Shown here piece after piece: positions 5,688-8,044 of a stretch of DNA of 8,044 nucleotides (positions are counted from its first letter, which is position 1; every line of letters begins with the position of its first letter). The stretch is from CAZNDN01 sp964571815 (GTDB lineage Bacteria; Fibrobacterota; Chitinivibrionia; Chitinivibrionales; WJKA01): positions 1 to 8,044 of the forward strand of contig CAZNDN010000163.1 of assembly GCA_964571815.1 (NCBI GenBank), given 5' to 3'. The translations under genes and the position numbers were made by a program. The notes under the pieces are model-generated. The model was not told the DNA's origin, made no database searches, and saw nothing but the letters and a program-made list of their open reading frames with translations.

Positions 5688-6476
5688 TCAGGCTTGTTGA
5701 CATTGAGGACAGACATACGATGATCTTCCCGCGACGGTTTGCTTGACCAGGGTTCCGTTCCCGCGCGGGCACGGTGCGCCTTCGCGGCGACGGGGCGTGA
5801 TGAACGAGCGCGGGAACTTCTCCGGATCTACCCGGCACTCGATTGCCGTGTGCAAAACCGATTTGAGCGCGCCGAAGAGACGTTTCCGTGCGGCGGGGTC
5901 GAGGCTTCGCAACCCGACTGCCGGATGGAGCCGCGCCTGAAAGAGTATTTCATCGGAGTACTCGTTGCCGATTCCCGCCATCAGGCGCTGGTTCATAAGA
6001 AACGCCTTGATTCCCCCACGCCCCTTCTCCAGCCTCTCCAGGAACTCCTGCTCCGACAACGAAAGCGCATCGGGCCCCAGCCTGTTTTCCGCGGCAAACT
6101 CTTCCGGGTCGTCGATAATGCTCACGGTGCCCAGCTTCCGTTTGTTGATATACGAAAACACACAATCGTTCTCGAACGTGAACACGACCGCGGCGAATTT
6201 CGGCCGCTCTTCACCGTCGCCCGCATAGTAATGCACGTTACCGGTCATGCCGAAATGGAGAAGAAGATGGCTCCCGTCGGTCAGTTCGACAAAAAGGTGC
6301 TTGCCGCGGCGGCTCGTGCGTTTGAAACGCTCTCCGGCAAGACGGCGGCCCAGGCTTTGTGCCGAAATGTCCTGAAGCACCTTCGGAGCATTGACCTGAA
6401 CACGCTTCACCTTCTGCTTCAAGGCGGTGGCGTCGATGTATTGACGGTACACTTCAACATCGGGTAACTCAGGCAT
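5688..6476 (-). CDS. mutM: Formamidopyrimidine-DNA glycosylase / endonuclease VIII family (Fpg/Nei)
   Basis: A DNA base-excision-repair enzyme that removes oxidised bases such as 8-oxoguanine and formamidopyrimidines and cuts the abasic site by beta,delta-elimination. It has 262 residues, a normal family length. The N terminus MPELPDVEVY gives the catalytic Pro (after Met removal) and the neighbouring catalytic Glu. RRGKHLF holds the conserved Lys (K59), HFGMTG is at 74-79, and GIGNEYSDEILFQARLHP (168-185) is the helix-two-turn-helix. A zinc-finger-like end has C236, C256, C259 and the Arg at 251 of the finger loop. The family pattern is C-x2-C-x16-C-x2-C, and the second cysteine is replaced by Gly239 (CPRG), with the spacing of the others kept. 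The start is set by the mandatory MPELP end and a strong AAGGAGGAG site; a longer frame to 6896 is only the wrong frame of polX. It lies 40 bases after polX and 22 before GH65. Confidence 0.94.
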   Translation of the reverse strand: MPELPDVEVYRQYIDATALKQKVKRVQVNAPKVLQDISAQSLGRRLAGERFKRTSRRGKHLFVELTDGSHLLLHFGMTGNVHYYAGDGEERPKFAAVVFTFENDCVFSYINKRKLGTVSIIDDPEEFAAENRLGPDALSLSEQEFLERLEKGRGGIKAFLMNQRLMAGIGNEYSDEILFQARLHPAVGLRSLDPAARKRLFGALKSVLHTAIECRVDPEKFPRSFITPRRREGAPCPRGNGTLVKQTVAGRSSYVCPQCQQA

Positions 6477-6484
6477 TGCGTTTT

Positions 6485-6493
6485 CTCCTCCTT
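6485..6493 (-). promoter_or_regulatory. Strong ribosome binding site for mutM
   Basis: AAGGAGGAG on the minus strand, eight bases before the ATG at 6474-6476. It fixes the mutM start and lies in the 40-base gap after the polX stop. CTCC just upstream could pair with GGAG around a three-base loop and partly cover the site, but a four-pair stem is weak. Confidence 0.75.
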
Positions 6494-6516
6494 CGGAGTT
6501 GGGCCGTGGATCGGGC

Positions 6517-8044
6517 TCACTTCCGCTTGAACAACTTTCGCAGCTCACCGAGGGAGCGCGTGTTGGCAACGTGCTTTTTCTCCAGCCACGCTCTGCGTGC
6601 CTGCCACACACCGTAGCGCATGAATTCCAGTCCCGCGTCGTTGTGCGCATCGGTGGAGATCGCGACCGGGCACCCGGCCTCCATGGCTGCCCGCGCGTGA
6701 ACATCGTTGAGATCGAGCCGTTCGGGCTGGGCGTTGATCTCCACCATGCATCCCAGCTTCGCGGCTTCCTCGAACACAGGCCGCAGGTCGATCTCGAATG
6801 GTTGACGTTGCCCAGGCATGCGGCCCGTCGGATGGGCCAGAATGGTGAATACGGGATTGCGCATGGCCTTGAGCACCCGCTCGGTCTGCTCGCCAACTGA
6901 AAGGTTGAATTTCGAGTGGATCGAGCACACCGTGTAGTCCAGCTTTTCGAGGATTGCGTCCGGGAGATCCAGAGAGCCGTCTTCGAGGATATCTACTTCG
7001 ATGCCTTTCAGCACCGTGATGCCGCTCAGTTTTTTGTTGACTGCGTCGATTTCCTCGATCTGTTCGGCCAGCCCGGCCGCATCGAGCCCCCCCGCCACTC
7101 TCACTGCCCTGGAATGATCCGTAATCCCGACGTATCGATACCCCTTTTTCTTTGCGGCCCGCGCCATCTCTTCGATACTCCGCTTGCCGTCGGTGTACGT
7201 GGAGTGCACATGCAGGTCGCCCCTGATATCTTCGAGCTCCACGAGCCGGGGCAGATTCCCCTCCCGCACCGCTTCGATTTCTCCCCTGTTCTCACGCAGC
7301 TCCGGGGGTATGTAGCTCAGCCCCACGCTCTCGAACACCTCGGTTTCCCGTTTGCCTCCCACGCGCTTATCACCTTTGAACACGCCGTATTCGCTGATTT
7401 TGAGGCCCCGCTCGCGTCCCAGCCCCCGCACGGCTATATTGTGCGCCTTTGAGCCGGTGAAGTAGTGCAACGCCGCGCCGTAGCTTTCCCGCGAAAGTAC
7501 ACGCAGATCGATCTGCATACCCGAACGCAGAATCACGGTGGAACGGGTATCCCCTTTGGATACGACTTTCGCAACGTCTTCGTAGTCGACAAAGCGGTTC
7601 ATGGCTTTTCGCGGTGATGAGCAGATTGCCAGGATATCCAGGTCACCGACGGTTTCGCGGCGACGGCGATAGCTTCCCGCAACATTTAGGGCGGTGATTC
7701 CTTTCTCTTCGCGCAGATACTCCATCAGGGGTGCAACCATCTCCTCGGCGCGTGAGAGAAGCGTGCGCTCGGAGCCTTTCCTGACCTGCGCGACTCCCTC
7801 AAGAATGGCTTTCTCGGTCTTTTCGCCGAATCCCTCGAGCGTACGTATTTTCCCCTTGCGCGCCGCATCCTCCAGCTCATCGAGACTACTCACCCCCAGA
7901 TGCTTGAAAATCGCAGCCGTGCGCTTCCCCCCCAGGCCCGCAATACCCATGATCCGCGACATCTCGGGCGAGAATTCCTGCTGAAGCTCCTTGAGTGCCG
8001 GCAGTTCGCCGGTCTGGGCAATGGTTGCTATTTTTCCCGCCAGG
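6517..8044 (-). CDS. polX: DNA polymerase X family protein with PHP domain (5' end outside the window)
   Basis: A bacterial PolX fills short gaps during DNA repair. Its C-terminal PHP domain is a metal-dependent nuclease that trims damaged 3' ends in studied relatives. About 508 residues are visible. The family is usually 570-590 residues, so about 60-80 N-terminal residues lie beyond 8044. Numbering from the internal Met at 7962: helix-hairpin-helix GLGGKRTAAIFKHLGV (9-24) and TLEGFGEKTEKAIL; polymerase motif VAGSYRRRRETVGDLD with D107 and D109; third catalytic Asp in QIDLRV (D152); then YFTGSKAHN. The PHP motifs are GDLHVHS (249-254), ITDHS (280-284), GIEVDI (320-325), SIHSK (347-351), AHPTGR (376-381) and STDAH (436-440), so the metal-ligand His and Asp residues are kept. 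The true start is not the Met at 7962: 27 upstream codons stay open and look like family sequence (IAQTGELPALKELQ). It is the first visible gene of the polX-mutM-GH65 operon and ends at TGA 6517-6519. Confidence 0.96.
   Translation of the reverse strand, partial: LAGKIATIAQTGELPALKELQQEFSPEMSRIMGIAGLGGKRTAAIFKHLGVSSLDELEDAARKGKIRTLEGFGEKTEKAILEGVAQVRKGSERTLLSRAEEMVAPLMEYLREEKGITALNVAGSYRRRRETVGDLDILAICSSPRKAMNRFVDYEDVAKVVSKGDTRSTVILRSGMQIDLRVLSRESYGAALHYFTGSKAHNIAVRGLGRERGLKISEYGVFKGDKRVGGKRETEVFESVGLSYIPPELRENRGEIEAVREGNLPRLVELEDIRGDLHVHSTYTDGKRSIEEMARAAKKKGYRYVGITDHSRAVRVAGGLDAAGLAEQIEEIDAVNKKLSGITVLKGIEVDILEDGSLDLPDAILEKLDYTVCSIHSKFNLSVGEQTERVLKAMRNPVFTILAHPTGRMPGQRQPFEIDLRPVFEEAAKLGCMVEINAQPERLDLNDVHARAAMEAGCPVAISTDAHNDAGLEFMRYGVWQARRAWLEKKHVANTRSLGELRKLFKRK

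Noticed and set aside
3302..5746. An 814-codon open frame on the plus strand opposite GH65 and the end of mutM.
   Set aside because: It mirrors the GH65 codons. High GC in third positions leaves few stops on the opposite strand, and the protein shows no family motif, while the minus-strand reading has all GH65 motifs.
6477..6896. A 140-residue N-terminal extension of mutM.
   Set aside because: Fpg/Nei enzymes need Pro directly after the start Met, and the strong ribosome site lies at 6485-6493. The extension is the wrong frame of polX.
1..8044. CRISPR arrays, tRNA or rRNA genes, insertion sequences and attachment sites.
   Set aside because: I saw no regularly spaced repeats, no cloverleaf or rRNA-like stretches, no transposase motifs and no terminal inverted repeats.

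Overview
This is a GC-rich bacterial window. It looks like a scaffold from a draft or metagenome-assembled genome, because it contains one run of exactly 100 N (3036-3135) and ends inside a gene on the right. I cannot place the organism beyond Bacteria. An adenosylcobalamin-type ribonucleotide reductase, an AmrS radical-SAM enzyme, a PolX carrying a PHP domain and a possible TolB-like propeller protein fit a deep-branching, possibly Gram-negative environmental lineage. That placement is inference only.

Right part (about 3.17-8.04 kb, minus strand): a compact probable operon read leftwards. polX is a family X DNA polymerase with a PHP nuclease domain and is cut by the window edge. After 40 bases comes mutM (Fpg/Nei-type DNA glycosylase), and 22 bases after that a GH65 family alpha-glucoside phosphorylase or hydrolase. 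polX and mutM together form a base-excision-repair pair: the glycosylase/lyase makes a gap and the polymerase with end-cleaning activity can fill it. The sugar enzyme seems to be a passenger in the operon.

Middle (1.47-3.04 kb, minus strand): after the scaffold gap come the C-terminal end of a class II ribonucleotide reductase (nrdJ) and, 9 bases later, a complete amrS radical-SAM gene. The gap must hide most of nrdJ, so its true length is far more than 100 bases, or the two sides are wrongly joined.

Left part (1 to about 1.43 kb, plus strand): no intact gene. Reading the three frames by eye gives several coding-like pieces that need frame changes or a stop readthrough to make proteins. They are a faint CBS-domain-like piece (about 233-304), a piece resembling the C-terminal part of a TolB-like propeller protein with a frameshift near 799-812 (ending at 894), a strong terminator-like hairpin just after it (933-964), and a small four-helix membrane protein gene interrupted by an in-frame TAG (1015-1428). 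This is either a decaying gene cluster or low-quality sequence; the minus-strand genes beside it are intact.

I did not find convincing evidence of a new biological system. The most useful leads are the amber-interrupted membrane gene, the MutM zinc finger lacking one cysteine, the polX-mutM pairing, and the under-sized gap over nrdJ.
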